From positions 1 through 37,393 of the forward strand of contig RFPM01000008.1 in the NCBI GenBank assembly GCA_009926125.1: DNA of 37,393 nt, in the 5' to 3' direction. The notes under the pieces are model-generated. The model saw only the letters and a list, made by a program, of their open reading frames with translations, was not told the origin of the DNA and ran no database searches. Position numbers and translations under genes: made by a program. Within the stretch, counting starts at the first letter, position 1. Each line of letters begins with the position of its first letter. Below, one piece after another: positions 28,738-37,117 of this stretch. The stretch comes from Flavobacteriales bacterium (GTDB taxonomy: Bacteria; Bacteroidota; Bacteroidia; Flavobacteriales_D; Crocinitomicaceae).

Positions 28738-29948
28738 AATTATTAATTCTTACTCAGTACTACCCCCCAGAAATTGGAGCTCCGCAAAATCGCTTGCATG
28801 AGTTAGCTGTTCGATTGAAAGCTGCTGGAATGGAAATTGACGTACTTACCGCCTTGCCGAATTATCCGAGAATGGAAATTATGAATGGCTACGAAAATCG
28901 GAAAAATAGGTATGAGGAAATAGACGGTATTCCTGTTCATAGATCGTGGATTTATGTCACAAAATCTAAAGGTATTTTTTCTAGATTGTTGATCTATTTC
29001 AGCTTCGTTTGGTCAAGTTATTGGAAGGGGCGAAAAATGAAAAAGTATGATTATTTGTTAGTAGAAAGTCCACCTCTTTTTTTAGCTTATTCTGCGCTTC
29101 GTTTGGCGAAAAAATTGAATGCAAAATTGATTTTTAATGTTTCTGATTTATGGCCTGAATCTGCTGAAAAATTGGGAATTGTCACCAATAAAATCGCTCT
29201 AAATTTAGCGTATAAACTGGAAGCCAAATGCTATAGACAAGCGTTTTTAATTACAGGTCAAACACAAGGAATAGTGGATGATATTTGCTCTCGTTTTCCA
29301 GATAAAAAAGTCTATTGGCTACCAAATGGTGTTGATGTTACATTTTATAATCCATCTCAAATTCAACCAGGAAATTTCAGAGAGAGAAATAGTTTTAGCG
29401 AAGAAGAAATTCTTTTTTTCTACGGAGGAATTATTGGTCACGCACAAGGTTTTGAAGTGATTTTAAATGCTGCCAATTTACTTCGAGAAAACTCGAAAAT
29501 TCAATTTATTCTTCAAGGTTCAGGGCCTGAAAAAGAGATGTTATTGGAATTAAAAAAGACTTTGAAACTGAATAATGTTCATTTTTTGGAACCAGTCAGC
29601 AAAAAAGAAATGCCATCGATTTTGAAATCCATTGATGTCGCTTTGGTTCCTCTAAAAAATCTACCCTTATTTAAAGGAGCCATACCTTCCAAAGTTTTTG
29701 AATCTCTTGCAATGGAGGTTCCATTGCTTCTTGGTGTTGACGGTGAAGCAAGAAATCACTTTATCGAAAAAGGGAAAGCGGGTTTATTTTTCCAACCTGA
29801 AAATGCCGACGAGCTAGCCAAACAAGCTCTATTTCTAGCTGTAAATTTAGGTGAAAGACTTGAAATGGGTAAAAATGCAAGACGGTATGTTACTGAAAAT
29901 TTTGATCGAGAGAAAATTGCGAATGATTTTATGAGACAATTAGAATGA
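28734..29948 (+). CDS. WbuB-like glycosyltransferase (GT4)
   Basis: A 404-residue GT4 enzyme resembling WbuB, which adds N-acetyl-L-fucosamine in some O-antigens. The start MKLLILTQYYPPEIGAPQNR, then ALPNYPRMEIMNGYENRKNR, and the segment IFNVSDLWPESAEKLGI are the group signatures. The donor domain has LFFYGGIIGHAQGFEVILNA and ALVPLKNLPLFKGAIPSKVF, then ESLAMEVPLLLGVDGEA, where the catalytic E of the E-x7-E motif lies. It overlaps the preceding polymerase or ligase gene by four bases. The donor specificity is inferred only from resemblance, and no UDP-FucNAc synthesis genes are in the window. Confidence 0.85.
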   Translation: MKLLILTQYYPPEIGAPQNRLHELAVRLKAAGMEIDVLTALPNYPRMEIMNGYENRKNRYEEIDGIPVHRSWIYVTKSKGIFSRLLIYFSFVWSSYWKGRKMKKYDYLLVESPPLFLAYSALRLAKKLNAKLIFNVSDLWPESAEKLGIVTNKIALNLAYKLEAKCYRQAFLITGQTQGIVDDICSRFPDKKVYWLPNGVDVTFYNPSQIQPGNFRERNSFSEEEILFFYGGIIGHAQGFEVILNAANLLRENSKIQFILQGSGPEKEMLLELKKTLKLNNVHFLEPVSKKEMPSILKSIDVALVPLKNLPLFKGAIPSKVFESLAMEVPLLLGVDGEARNHFIEKGKAGLFFQPENADELAKQALFLAVNLGERLEMGKNARRYVTENFDREKIANDFMRQLE

Positions 29949-29986
29949 GTTTTTGCTTTCAAAGGATACTATTTATTGAAAATCAT

Positions 29987-29994
29987 TACTTTTG
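29987..29994 (+). promoter_or_regulatory. Possible -7 promoter box before the aminotransferase gene
   Basis: TACTTTTG fits TAnnTTTG and lies 3 bases before the ATG at 29998, in a 49-base gap after the glycosyltransferase. The mRNA would be leaderless or nearly so. A chance match cannot be excluded, because the -33 element is absent. Confidence 0.35.
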
Positions 29995-29997
29995 ACC

Positions 29998-31206
29998 ATG
30001 ATTCCTTTTTCACCACCTCGAATTGATCAGAAAGTTATTGATGAAGTATGTGCAGCTTTAAAAAGTGGATGGATCACAACTGGCCCTAGAACGAAATTAT
30101 TTGAAAAGAAAATTACAGAATACTGTGGCTGCAAAACAACAGTAGCAGTTAATTCCTGGACAATGGGAGTTCAAGTTCTTTTAAATTGGTGGGGTATCAA
30201 AGAAGGTGACGAGGTTATTTTACCAGCTTATACCTATTGCGCAAGTGCCAACGTCATTATTCATGCGGGAGCAAAACCAGTAATGGTTGATATCAACAAG
30301 GAAGATTTCAATATTTCTATTGCCGCAATAAGAAAAGCAATAAGTCCAAGAACAAAAGCAATTATGGCCGTTGATTTAGGTGGTTTTCCCTGTGATTACA
30401 ATGAAATAAATGCTTTGGTAAACGAAAAAGAAATAAAAGAACAATTTAACCCAAATTCAGCTTTACAAAACCAACTCGGACGTATTTTAATAATTAGTGA
30501 TGCTGCACACAGCTTTGGAGCTGAGATGGATGGAAAACGATCCGGATCTTTGACAGATATTTCTGCCTTTTCCTTTCATGCTGTCAAAAATTTAACAACA
30601 GCGGAAGGTGGCGCACTTTGTTTTAATCTTTCTGAAGAATTTAATCACGAAGAAATTTATACGAAATTTTGTACGATGATCTTGCACGGGCAGAATAAAG
30701 ATGCGCTACAAAAAACACAAAAAGGAAATTGGCGCTATGATGTGGGAGAACCTGGATTCAAATGCAATATGACCGACTTACAGGCAGCAATAGGTTTGGT
30801 AGAATTAGAAAGATATCAAGAAAATTTAGATAGAAGAAAAAGGATTTTTGAATTATATGATACTGCCTTTAAAGAGGAAAATTGGGCTCTTATTCCACTG
30901 CACACAACAAATGAAAAGATTACAAGCTACCACTTATACCAATTAAGAATTAGTGGAATTACTGAAAATCTACGCGATAAAATAATGCAAGAAATTTTTA
31001 ATCAGGATGTTTCAGTAAATGTTCATTTTTTACCCTTACCAACATTAACCGCCTACAAAAATTCTGGCTTTAACATTAATGATTATCCGGAAACTTGGAA
31101 TAAGTACCAAAATGAAATTTCACTTCCTGTCTATTTTGATTTAACTGATGAACAGGTTAAAACCGTTATCAAAGCTGTAGTTTCTTCAGTTGAGAAACAT
31201 ATTTAA
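29998..31206 (+). CDS. DegT/DnrJ/EryC1-family sugar aminotransferase
   Basis: A 402-residue PLP enzyme that transaminates a nucleotide-linked keto sugar. The start MIPFSPPRIDQKVIDEVCAA is typical, and the ATG at 29998 is preferred over a TTG two codons upstream that lies within the promoter-like box. Asp168 in SDAAHSFGAE and the Schiff-base lysine Lys197 in FSFHAVKNLTTAEGG are present. GDEVILPAYTYCASANVIIH is the family's substrate-binding stretch. The locus therefore likely builds a polymer containing an amino sugar, but the preceding dehydratase or epimerase genes are not in the window. Confidence 0.92.
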   Translation: MIPFSPPRIDQKVIDEVCAALKSGWITTGPRTKLFEKKITEYCGCKTTVAVNSWTMGVQVLLNWWGIKEGDEVILPAYTYCASANVIIHAGAKPVMVDINKEDFNISIAAIRKAISPRTKAIMAVDLGGFPCDYNEINALVNEKEIKEQFNPNSALQNQLGRILIISDAAHSFGAEMDGKRSGSLTDISAFSFHAVKNLTTAEGGALCFNLSEEFNHEEIYTKFCTMILHGQNKDALQKTQKGNWRYDVGEPGFKCNMTDLQAAIGLVELERYQENLDRRKRIFELYDTAFKEENWALIPLHTTNEKITSYHLYQLRISGITENLRDKIMQEIFNQDVSVNVHFLPLPTLTAYKNSGFNINDYPETWNKYQNEISLPVYFDLTDEQVKTVIKAVVSSVEKHI

Positions 31207-31214
31207 TAAGCTAC

Positions 31215-31805
31215 ATGAAAAGAATTTTTGATGTTCTTTTTTCCTTAATTGTTATCCTTTGTTTTTTTCCGCTTGGATTAATTATCTCTATCTTGATTAA
31301 ATTATCTTCCTCTGGCGGAATATTTTACAGTCAAATTCGAATTGGAAAAAATGCTAAGCCCTTTAAAATCTATAAATTTAGATCTATGAAAATAGATTCC
31401 GATCATTCTCAAAAATTAACAATTGGAATGAAAGATCCGCGCATAACAAGTATTGGCTTTTTTATTCGCAAATATAAATTAGATGAATTTCCACAATTTA
31501 TAAATGTTTTAATCGGAAATATGAGCATTGTTGGTCCGAGACCAGAAGTGAAAGAATATGTTGACCGATACTCCGATGAACAAAGAAAAATCCTTACCCT
31601 GAAGCCAGGAATTACAGATTATGCATCTATAGAATATTTTAAAGAGAATGAACTTTTAGCTGCTTCTTCAGATCCTGAAAAAACATACATTGAAGAAATT
31701 ATGCCTGCAAAATTAAAGCTGAATGAAAAATACTTAGAGAATCAAAGTCTAGCTCATGACATCCGAATTATTTGGAAAACTATTAAAAAAGTTCTTAAAA
31801 ATTAA
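31215..31805 (+). CDS. Monotopic phosphoglycosyl transferase (PglC/bacterial sugar transferase)
   Basis: A 196-residue initiating enzyme that moves a phospho-sugar from a UDP-sugar to undecaprenyl phosphate. It is a minimal PglC-type protein: a membrane re-entrant helix (about residues 5-30), then YSQIRIGKNAKPFKIYKFRS (39-58), the catalytic Asp90-Glu91 in KYKLDEFPQFINVL, and GPRPEV (107-112). There is no N-terminal four-helix domain as in WcaJ or WbaP. It is the last gene of the polysaccharide locus, 8 bases after the aminotransferase, so the donor may be an amino or acetamido sugar made with that enzyme. Confidence 0.93.
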   Translation: MKRIFDVLFSLIVILCFFPLGLIISILIKLSSSGGIFYSQIRIGKNAKPFKIYKFRSMKIDSDHSQKLTIGMKDPRITSIGFFIRKYKLDEFPQFINVLIGNMSIVGPRPEVKEYVDRYSDEQRKILTLKPGITDYASIEYFKENELLAASSDPEKTYIEEIMPAKLKLNEKYLENQSLAHDIRIIWKTIKKVLKN

Positions 31806-31875
31806 TTTGTTTCTTGTTGGATTAACCCAACTTATTCACTAACTTAATGTAGATAATGTTTAAATTATTCTATTT

Positions 31876-33287
31876 ATGTTAGTCAAAACCTACTCCAGTA
31901 CAGTGTTTGGAATAAATGCCACCACAATTACAATCGAAGTAAATTTAGAAATCGGTATTAACTTTTATTTGGTAGGCCTTCCGGATAATGCAGTAAAAGA
32001 AAGTCAGCAACGTATAAAAGCTGCATTTAAAAATAATAATCTCAAATTTCCAGGTAGAGAAATTACCGTAAATATGGCCCCAGCTGATATTCGCAAAGAA
32101 GGTTCTGTTTTTGATCTTCCAATTGCCATCGGGATTTTAGCGGTGAGTGAACAAGTAAAATTAGATTTACTTAGCAAGTATATTTTAATTGGGGAACTCT
32201 CACTTGATGGGTCTATTCAATCCACAAGAGGTATTTTGGCTATTGCGCTGCAAGCAAAAGAAGAGGGATTTAAAGGAATCATTGTTCCTAAAGCAAATGC
32301 ACTGGAGGCTGCTGTTGTAAATAACTTAGAGGTATTTGGTGCTGAAAATTTATCAGAAGTTATAAAATTTTTAAATCAAGAAAAAGGAGGAATGCAACAA
32401 ACAATTGTTGATGTAGAAAAGCAATTTGGACAATTAATTGAGGACTTTGAGCTTGATTTTAGAGATGTAAAAGGACAAATGAACATTAAAAGAGCCTTTG
32501 AAATTGCAGCTTCTGGTGGTCACAATGTTATTTTAATTGGCCCACCCGGCTCAGGAAAATCAATGCTAGCAAAACGATTAGGAAGTATTTTGCCACCCAT
32601 GAGTTTAGATGAAGCACTAGAGACAACAAAAATTCACAGTGTAGCGGGTAAAGTCAAAGGACAAGTTGGAATTATTTCTCAACGGCCATTTAGAAAACCA
32701 CATCACACTATTTCAGATATTGGATTAATCGGCGGCGGGTCTTATCCACAACCTGGAGAGATCTCCTTAGCTCACAATGGCGTTCTTTTTTTAGATGAAT
32801 TACCAGAATACAAAAGAACGGTGTTAGAAGTCATGCGGCAACCACTAGAAGATCGAACAGTTAATATTTCTCGAGCAAAATTCTCAATCGACTATCCCGC
32901 TAGTTTTATGTTAGTTGCAGCAATGCTATTTCATTTAATGAATTAGCAAATTCTAAACCCAGCGAAGGAAGTAAAGAAATAAGAGAGCGTGTTGGCGCGG
33001 CAAGAACAATTCAGAAAAACAGGTATTTATTACGAAATGGTATTCACTGCAATGCGCAAATGTCAATGAAGGAGTTCGAAATATATTGTAAAATTGATGA
33101 AGCAGGAAGTCACTTATTAAAAACTGCAATGGATAAAATGGGGCTTTCTGCTCGAGCCTATGATCGAATATTAAAAGTTGCTCGGACAATAGCCGATTTA
33201 GAGTCTGCAGAAAAAATTGAAGCTTCGCATATTGCTGAGGCAATTCAATATAGAAGTTTAGATCGGACTAATTGGGCATTGAATTGA
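31876..33287 (+). pseudogene. comM: comM (yifB) Mg-chelatase-like AAA+ protein, broken by an internal deletion and frameshift
   Basis: The first frame (31876-32946, 356 codons) is a good ComM/YifB N-terminus and AAA+ core: Lon-protease-like domain to about residue 170, Walker A GPPGSGKS (222-229) and Walker B VLFLDELP (303-310). It reads [11 protein letters not shown] to codon 350 and then a short wrong tail, LFHLMN, and stops. The downstream frame from 32925 to 33287 encodes the true C-terminus, with [20 protein letters not shown], then IDEAG, GLSARAYDRILKVARTIADL and EAIQYRSLDR. Together they give about 470 residues against some 510 in the family. The missing part is the conserved NPCPCG-to-GPLLDRID segment with sensor and arginine-finger residues. 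So a deletion of a non-multiple-of-three length removed roughly 40-odd codons. ComM assists branch migration of incoming DNA in natural transformation. Confidence 0.85.
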
Positions 33288-33376
33288 AATATAGAAATCT
33301 CTTCTGTCAAAATAAAAAAGCCATGAATAGTTTTGTTCTCAACAATCTGATGCAGTATTTATTTAAAAGAAATTAG

Positions 33377-33384
33377 TATATTTG
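33377..33384 (+). promoter_or_regulatory. -7 promoter box of the tRNA-His gene
   Basis: TATATTTG matches TAnnTTTG and lies 12 bases before the first tRNA nucleotide. No TTG is found at the ideal -33 spacing. The following GTGCC resembles the GCACCCC tail of the rpsL and secY boxes only loosely. Confidence 0.6.
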
Positions 33385-33396
33385 TGCCACTAAAAT

Positions 33397-33471
33397 GGAG
33401 GTTGTAGCTCAGTTGGTTAGAGCGTCGGTTTGTGGTACCGAAGGTCGCGGGTTCGAGACCCGTCTCCCTCC
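33397..33471 (+). tRNA. tRNA-His (anticodon GTG)
   Basis: A complete cloverleaf: D stem GCTC/GAGC, anticodon stem TCGGT/ACCGA with loop TTGTGGT and anticodon GTG at 33432-33434, and T stem GCGGG/CCCGT with loop TTCGAGA. The extra G at -1 (33397) pairs with C73 (33471), the known identity mark of histidine tRNA. The acceptor stem has two mismatches in the middle: U5 against C68 and U6 against U67. The CCA end is not encoded. Confidence 0.92.
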
Positions 33472-33478
33472 CATTTTA

Positions 33479-33510
33479 AAAAGGCTGATTAAATTCGGCC
33501 TTTTTTATTT
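33479..33510. terminator. Rho-independent terminator, apparently bidirectional
   Basis: A 10-bp stem (AAAAGGCTGA at 33479-33488 with TCGGCCTTTT at 33495-33504, one T-G pair) has a 6-base loop. It is flanked by T-runs on the plus strand and on the complement, so it can end the tRNA transcript from the left and the minus-strand gene ending at 33532 from the right. Confidence 0.85.
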
Positions 33511-33531
33511 CTGTAAGTTATTCGAAAAAGA

Positions 33532-34671
33532 TTAATTAGTATCCCAATCAAAACGCTTTTTCTGATACGGAAAGACATCTAAAAGTTCTCCTGAATAATA
33601 AAATTCAAAAGCAACAGCACCAAAGGTATATTGACTTTCTCCAACTTGATAATTTGATCCTCCTACACTCGGGTTTTTCTTTGGCTTTGATTTACTATAG
33701 CCTAAGTTAAAAAGTGATGCTAAAATTTCAGGTCGATTGTCCAATGGAAAACCGGCGCGTTCCCATTGCATTTTTATTTGTTTAACAAAAAGTGCAGCAT
33801 ATAAATAGGAATAATAATGGTCATTGAATTGAACGAGGCGTCTTAATCGAACACTCATTGTATCATTTATCGAATTAATATAGCTTTGCGTGCTGTCATA
33901 ATCCAACAAATGTTCATATTTCTTTCCTAAATAATATTCGCTCTTGGGGTCTTTAAGATATCGTTCAATATTCATAGCTGTATGTTCTTTTATACCTGTT
34001 ACACCGTAAGAAAGATTATTTTCCAATACCAATGATTGCAGCGGACTTATGTATTTTTTAAACGACTCACGTCTTGAATTAAACAAACGAATTTGTTCGC
34101 CGGCCAGACAAGAAACTATTAATCTGCCTTCAACTCCTGTTATTTTTGCAACAGAATCAATACATTTTTTATCTTTTTGAACAGCAATTCTAAATGCTTT
34201 CCATTCCCCTACATTCATCCAATCAAATACACTCAAACCTGTTGTTTTTCGTTTTTTTAATTTACTATTTCGCATCTCTTGAAGTGCATTTCGGTATTCT
34301 TGATTAGATTTCATTTTTAAATCTACAGCATCAAGCATTTGAAGTGTTAATTTTTCATCTTGATTTCTAGCCCAAGCATCCAAAATATATTTTGCATTTA
34401 AAGGATAAAATTCATTTAACACAATAATACGATTTAGAGCCTCATAACGGTATTTTTGCATTGAAATACTGTCAATTCTGAAGGACTGATTGTATTTATC
34501 ATGCATGTTTTGAAAATAGCGATTATTGGAATCAATCATGCCACTATCTTTTGTCCATTCAAATTTCATTGCAAAATATGTTACAGTCAAGAAAAAGCCA
34601 TAAATAGAAAAAGCATACAATAAAATAGTATAAGGAATTCTAAACCATTTATTTTTAAAAAACTTAAGCAT
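33532..34671 (-). CDS. Membrane-anchored protein with a possible lytic-transglycosylase-like domain, function unknown
   Basis: A 379-residue protein with one N-terminal membrane helix (about residues 11-33), so the rest probably faces the periplasm. I do not recognise it as a named family. The middle resembles a lysozyme-like fold: IVSCLAGEQIRLF with Glu192 in a place that could be catalytic, then SYGVTGIKEHTAMNIERYL (221-239), which recalls the G-L-M-Q-x-x-P-x-T-A block of soluble lytic transglycosylases. Later parts have EILASLFNLGYSKSKPKKNP and then GGSNYQVGESQYTFGAVAFE. The residues 68-141 region is helical and charged. Peptidoglycan turnover is a guess. It ends on the shared terminator. 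Confidence 0.75.
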   Translation of the reverse strand: MLKFFKNKWFRIPYTILLYAFSIYGFFLTVTYFAMKFEWTKDSGMIDSNNRYFQNMHDKYNQSFRIDSISMQKYRYEALNRIIVLNEFYPLNAKYILDAWARNQDEKLTLQMLDAVDLKMKSNQEYRNALQEMRNSKLKKRKTTGLSVFDWMNVGEWKAFRIAVQKDKKCIDSVAKITGVEGRLIVSCLAGEQIRLFNSRRESFKKYISPLQSLVLENNLSYGVTGIKEHTAMNIERYLKDPKSEYYLGKKYEHLLDYDSTQSYINSINDTMSVRLRRLVQFNDHYYSYLYAALFVKQIKMQWERAGFPLDNRPEILASLFNLGYSKSKPKKNPSVGGSNYQVGESQYTFGAVAFEFYYSGELLDVFPYQKKRFDWDTN

Positions 34672-34702
34672 AAGCGATAGAAAAATTTTAATTCATGATT
34701 AT

Positions 34703-35179
34703 TTATTGGAAAGTACCGAAGCCAAAAGGCAATAAATTTTGGACAGAATCTATGCACATAGTTCTATTATCTTGATTTACAAGAATAATACGAATAGGTT
34801 TATTTTGACGGTTTTCAGATTCAAGCATCACCTGTCGGCAAGCGCCGCAGGGAGAAAGTAGCTGACTTATAGGCATTAAATCTCCTTTGGCAACAATACA
34901 AATCAAATCAACTGCTATTCCAGGAAATTGCGCGCCAGCATGAAATAACGCTACTCTTTCTGCACAAAGTCCAGACGGATAAGCGATATTTTCTTGATTA
35001 TTTCCTTGAATTATCTGACCGTCTTCTAAAAGAAGTGCTGCACCAACTTTAAACTTGCTATAGGGAGCATATGCCTTTTTCATCGCTTCAAAAGCTTTGT
35101 TAACTACAGATATATCTACTGTCTGAAGACTTTCCCAATTTGGATAAAGTTGAAATTTAAAACTGTATTCTTTTTGCAC
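34703..35179 (-). CDS. cdd: Cytidine deaminase
   Basis: A 158-residue zinc enzyme that turns cytidine and deoxycytidine into uridines in pyrimidine salvage. The zinc ligands Cys72 (with catalytic Glu74, CAERVA), Cys111 and Cys114 (SPCGACRQV) are intact, and AYAPYSKFKVGAALL and GNNQENIAYPSG are typical. The start is a GTG at 35179, because the codon immediately before it is TAG and the next ATG would cut into the conserved helix. The first 25 residues are a Bacteroidota-type extension. The adjacent gene upstream is yggS, 52 bases away. Confidence 0.96.
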   Translation of the reverse strand: MQKEYSFKFQLYPNWESLQTVDISVVNKAFEAMKKAYAPYSKFKVGAALLLEDGQIIQGNNQENIAYPSGLCAERVALFHAGAQFPGIAVDLICIVAKGDLMPISQLLSPCGACRQVMLESENRQNKPIRIILVNQDNRTMCIDSVQNLLPFGFGTFQ

Positions 35180-35231
35180 CTAAAGCTATACGCAAAAGGA
35201 ATTCTTTTGTTCCGAAAAATCTAAAATTAAA

Positions 35232-35885
35232 CTAAGAAAACAGAGAACTCCCAATTCGCACCATTGTGCTCCCTTCTTCAATAGCAAGTTGAAAATCACC
35301 ACTCATACCCATTGAAATTTCTTTAAAAGATGTTTGGTCAGAGAAATAGTTGTGTTTTATTTCACTAAATATAGCCTGCAAAGCTTTGAATTCATTTCTA
35401 ATTTGATTTGTGTCATCTACAAAAGATGCCATTCCCATTACGCCTATAATTTTAATATTTTGTAATCCTGAATAACTCTCAGAGGATAATAATAGCTTCG
35501 CCTCCTCCCTACTCAATCCAAACTTTGTTTCTTCATCTGCAATATGAAATTGTAAAAGACAAGCTATAACTCTGTTGTGTTTTAATGCTTGTTTATTTAT
35601 TTCTTGAAGTAATTTCAAACTATCTACAGCATGAATCAAATGAACAAATTCAGCAATGTATTTTACTTTGTTGGTTTGTAAATGTCCAATTAAATGCCAT
35701 TGAATATCTTTTGGAAGTTCACTGGCTTTTTCGCTCAACTCTTGCACTTTATTTTCTCCAAAATGCCTCTGCCCTAAATTATATGCTTCTAAAATTAGTT
35801 CCTTTGGTTTAGTCTTAGAAACAGCAACTAGGCAAACATTTTCTGGAATTTGAGACCTAATAATTTTAAAATTTTCAGAAATCAT
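35232..35885 (-). CDS. yggS: YggS-family pyridoxal-phosphate homeostasis protein
   Basis: A 217-residue single-domain PLP-binding protein that buffers PLP and affects amino-acid metabolism. It has no known enzyme activity. The PLP lysine is Lys24 in LVAVSKTKPKELI. Family segments GENKVQELSEKA, WHLIGHLQTNKVKY and MGMSGDFQLAIEEGSTMVRI are present. A longer frame begins at 35936, but the ATG at 35885 is chosen because it overlaps the stop of the upstream gene as ATGA and gives the usual N-terminus. Confidence 0.95.
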   Translation of the reverse strand: MISENFKIIRSQIPENVCLVAVSKTKPKELILEAYNLGQRHFGENKVQELSEKASELPKDIQWHLIGHLQTNKVKYIAEFVHLIHAVDSLKLLQEINKQALKHNRVIACLLQFHIADEETKFGLSREEAKLLLSSESYSGLQNIKIIGVMGMASFVDDTNQIRNEFKALQAIFSEIKHNYFSDQTSFKEISMGMSGDFQLAIEEGSTMVRIGSSLFS

Positions 35886-37114
35886 TCGTCGATAGAATAA
35901 ATCGTCAAGCCGCTTCTTAATTTCGGTACAAGCCAAGTAGATTTTGGAGGCATATTTAAACCTTCATCAGCAACTTTGTTGACTTGTTCAATTGTTAGAG
36001 GAAAGAGTAAAAATGCAAGAGCACATTTTCCTGAAGCTAATTTATCTTCAATGTCTTTTAAAGGAATATTTCCAGGACTAAACTCAATGTTATCATTATT
36101 TTTTAAATCTTTTATTCCCAGAATTGGTGCTAAAATAAAGTCGCTTAAAATTGCTGAATCAATTGAATTCACACTATTTTTTTTATCAATTAAATGAGGA
36201 AATAATTCAAAAGAAAAATAGTCTCTATCAAAGCAAACTGTAAATTGGTGCTCTTTAATTGGTTTACGAATTTCTTTTAATGGTGTTATAGTTCCAATAT
36301 TTTTTAAGGCGGATAAAAAAGTTTCTTTTGTATGTGATTTTAAATCTTTAATCAATCGATTGTACTCTAGTACTTTTAAGCTTTTTTCGGGGACTAAATA
36401 AGAAAGGAAATACGCGCATTTTGAAGTTTCAAGACCCTTTTGTTTTCTTTCTTTATACAAGCGAGCTGATGATGCTGTTCTGTGATGACCATCTGCAATA
36501 TATGTAGCTTCAATAGACAAAAATGCTTTTTGAATCGCCACAGTATCTTCAAGTGAGAGAATCCATAATTCGTGCTTTATTCGATCTGTGGTCGTAAACT
36601 CATATTCAGGACGAGCAAGAATCGCACTACTTAATAATTCATCAATTTCAGTTGTTCCGGCATAAGAAAGTAAAACTGGCTCAGCATTAAATCCTACTAA
36701 ATCCAGATAATTTGTAAACATCGTTTCTCTTTCCGATAAGGTCTCTTCGTGTTTTTTAATTTTTCCAGTGTTATACTCTTCAATACTTGATCCTGCAATA
36801 ACTCCAGTAAAAACTCGCTCTTCTGTTGTTTGCCGATAAATATAAATACGTGGACTTTCATCTTTTATTAAAATCCCATCATTTAAAAAGTCAGCATAGC
36901 CCTTTTTTACAAGCTCAAATCGTTCTGTAGAATTAGCCTTTGTTTGAATGGTTTTTCCAAATTCAGGATTTATAATATGTAAAAATGTAAAAGGATTAGA
37001 CTCTAATTTTGCTTCTAAAACATTCTTTTTATAGGAGTAATATGGACGAGTAGCAACTAGATGAACTTTATCACGAACTGGTCTTATCGCTGAAAAAGGT
37101 GAAATATCTGCCAT
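35882..37114 (-). CDS. DUF1015 family protein
   Basis: A 410-residue protein of the conserved DUF1015 family, often found near serine biosynthesis genes. It begins MADISPFSAIRPVRDKVHLV. KHEETLSERE (121-130) and the DGHHR motif at residues 208-212 (YIADGHHRTASSARLYKER) are family marks. DGHHR recalls the motif of ParB/SerK-like folds, so a nucleotide- or phosphate-binding role is possible, but this is inference. It overlaps yggS by four bases (ATGA) and starts 3 bases after a TonB-dependent receptor gene. No serA or serC is in the window, though these may lie to the right. Confidence 0.88.
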   Translation of the reverse strand: MADISPFSAIRPVRDKVHLVATRPYYSYKKNVLEAKLESNPFTFLHIINPEFGKTIQTKANSTERFELVKKGYADFLNDGILIKDESPRIYIYRQTTEERVFTGVIAGSSIEEYNTGKIKKHEETLSERETMFTNYLDLVGFNAEPVLLSYAGTTEIDELLSSAILARPEYEFTTTDRIKHELWILSLEDTVAIQKAFLSIEATYIADGHHRTASSARLYKERKQKGLETSKCAYFLSYLVPEKSLKVLEYNRLIKDLKSHTKETFLSALKNIGTITPLKEIRKPIKEHQFTVCFDRDYFSFELFPHLIDKKNSVNSIDSAILSDFILAPILGIKDLKNNDNIEFSPGNIPLKDIEDKLASGKCALAFLLFPLTIEQVNKVADEGLNMPPKSTWLVPKLRSGLTIYSIDE

Positions 37115-37117
37115 AAA

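Noticed and set aside
31816-31831. Hairpin GTTGG/CCAAC after the phosphoglycosyl transferase gene as a terminator
   Set aside because: The stem has only 5 bp and no T-run follows, so support is too weak for a terminator call.
32925-32946. Programmed ribosomal frameshift in comM
   Set aside because: No slippery heptamer is seen at the join, and a frameshift alone would not explain the missing 40-odd residues of a conserved domain. Deletion fits better.
35886-35936. Longer YggS frame with 17 extra N-terminal residues
   Set aside because: It overlaps the end of DUF1015 by over 50 bases, while the ATG at 35885 has a standard ATGA overlap and matches homologues in length.
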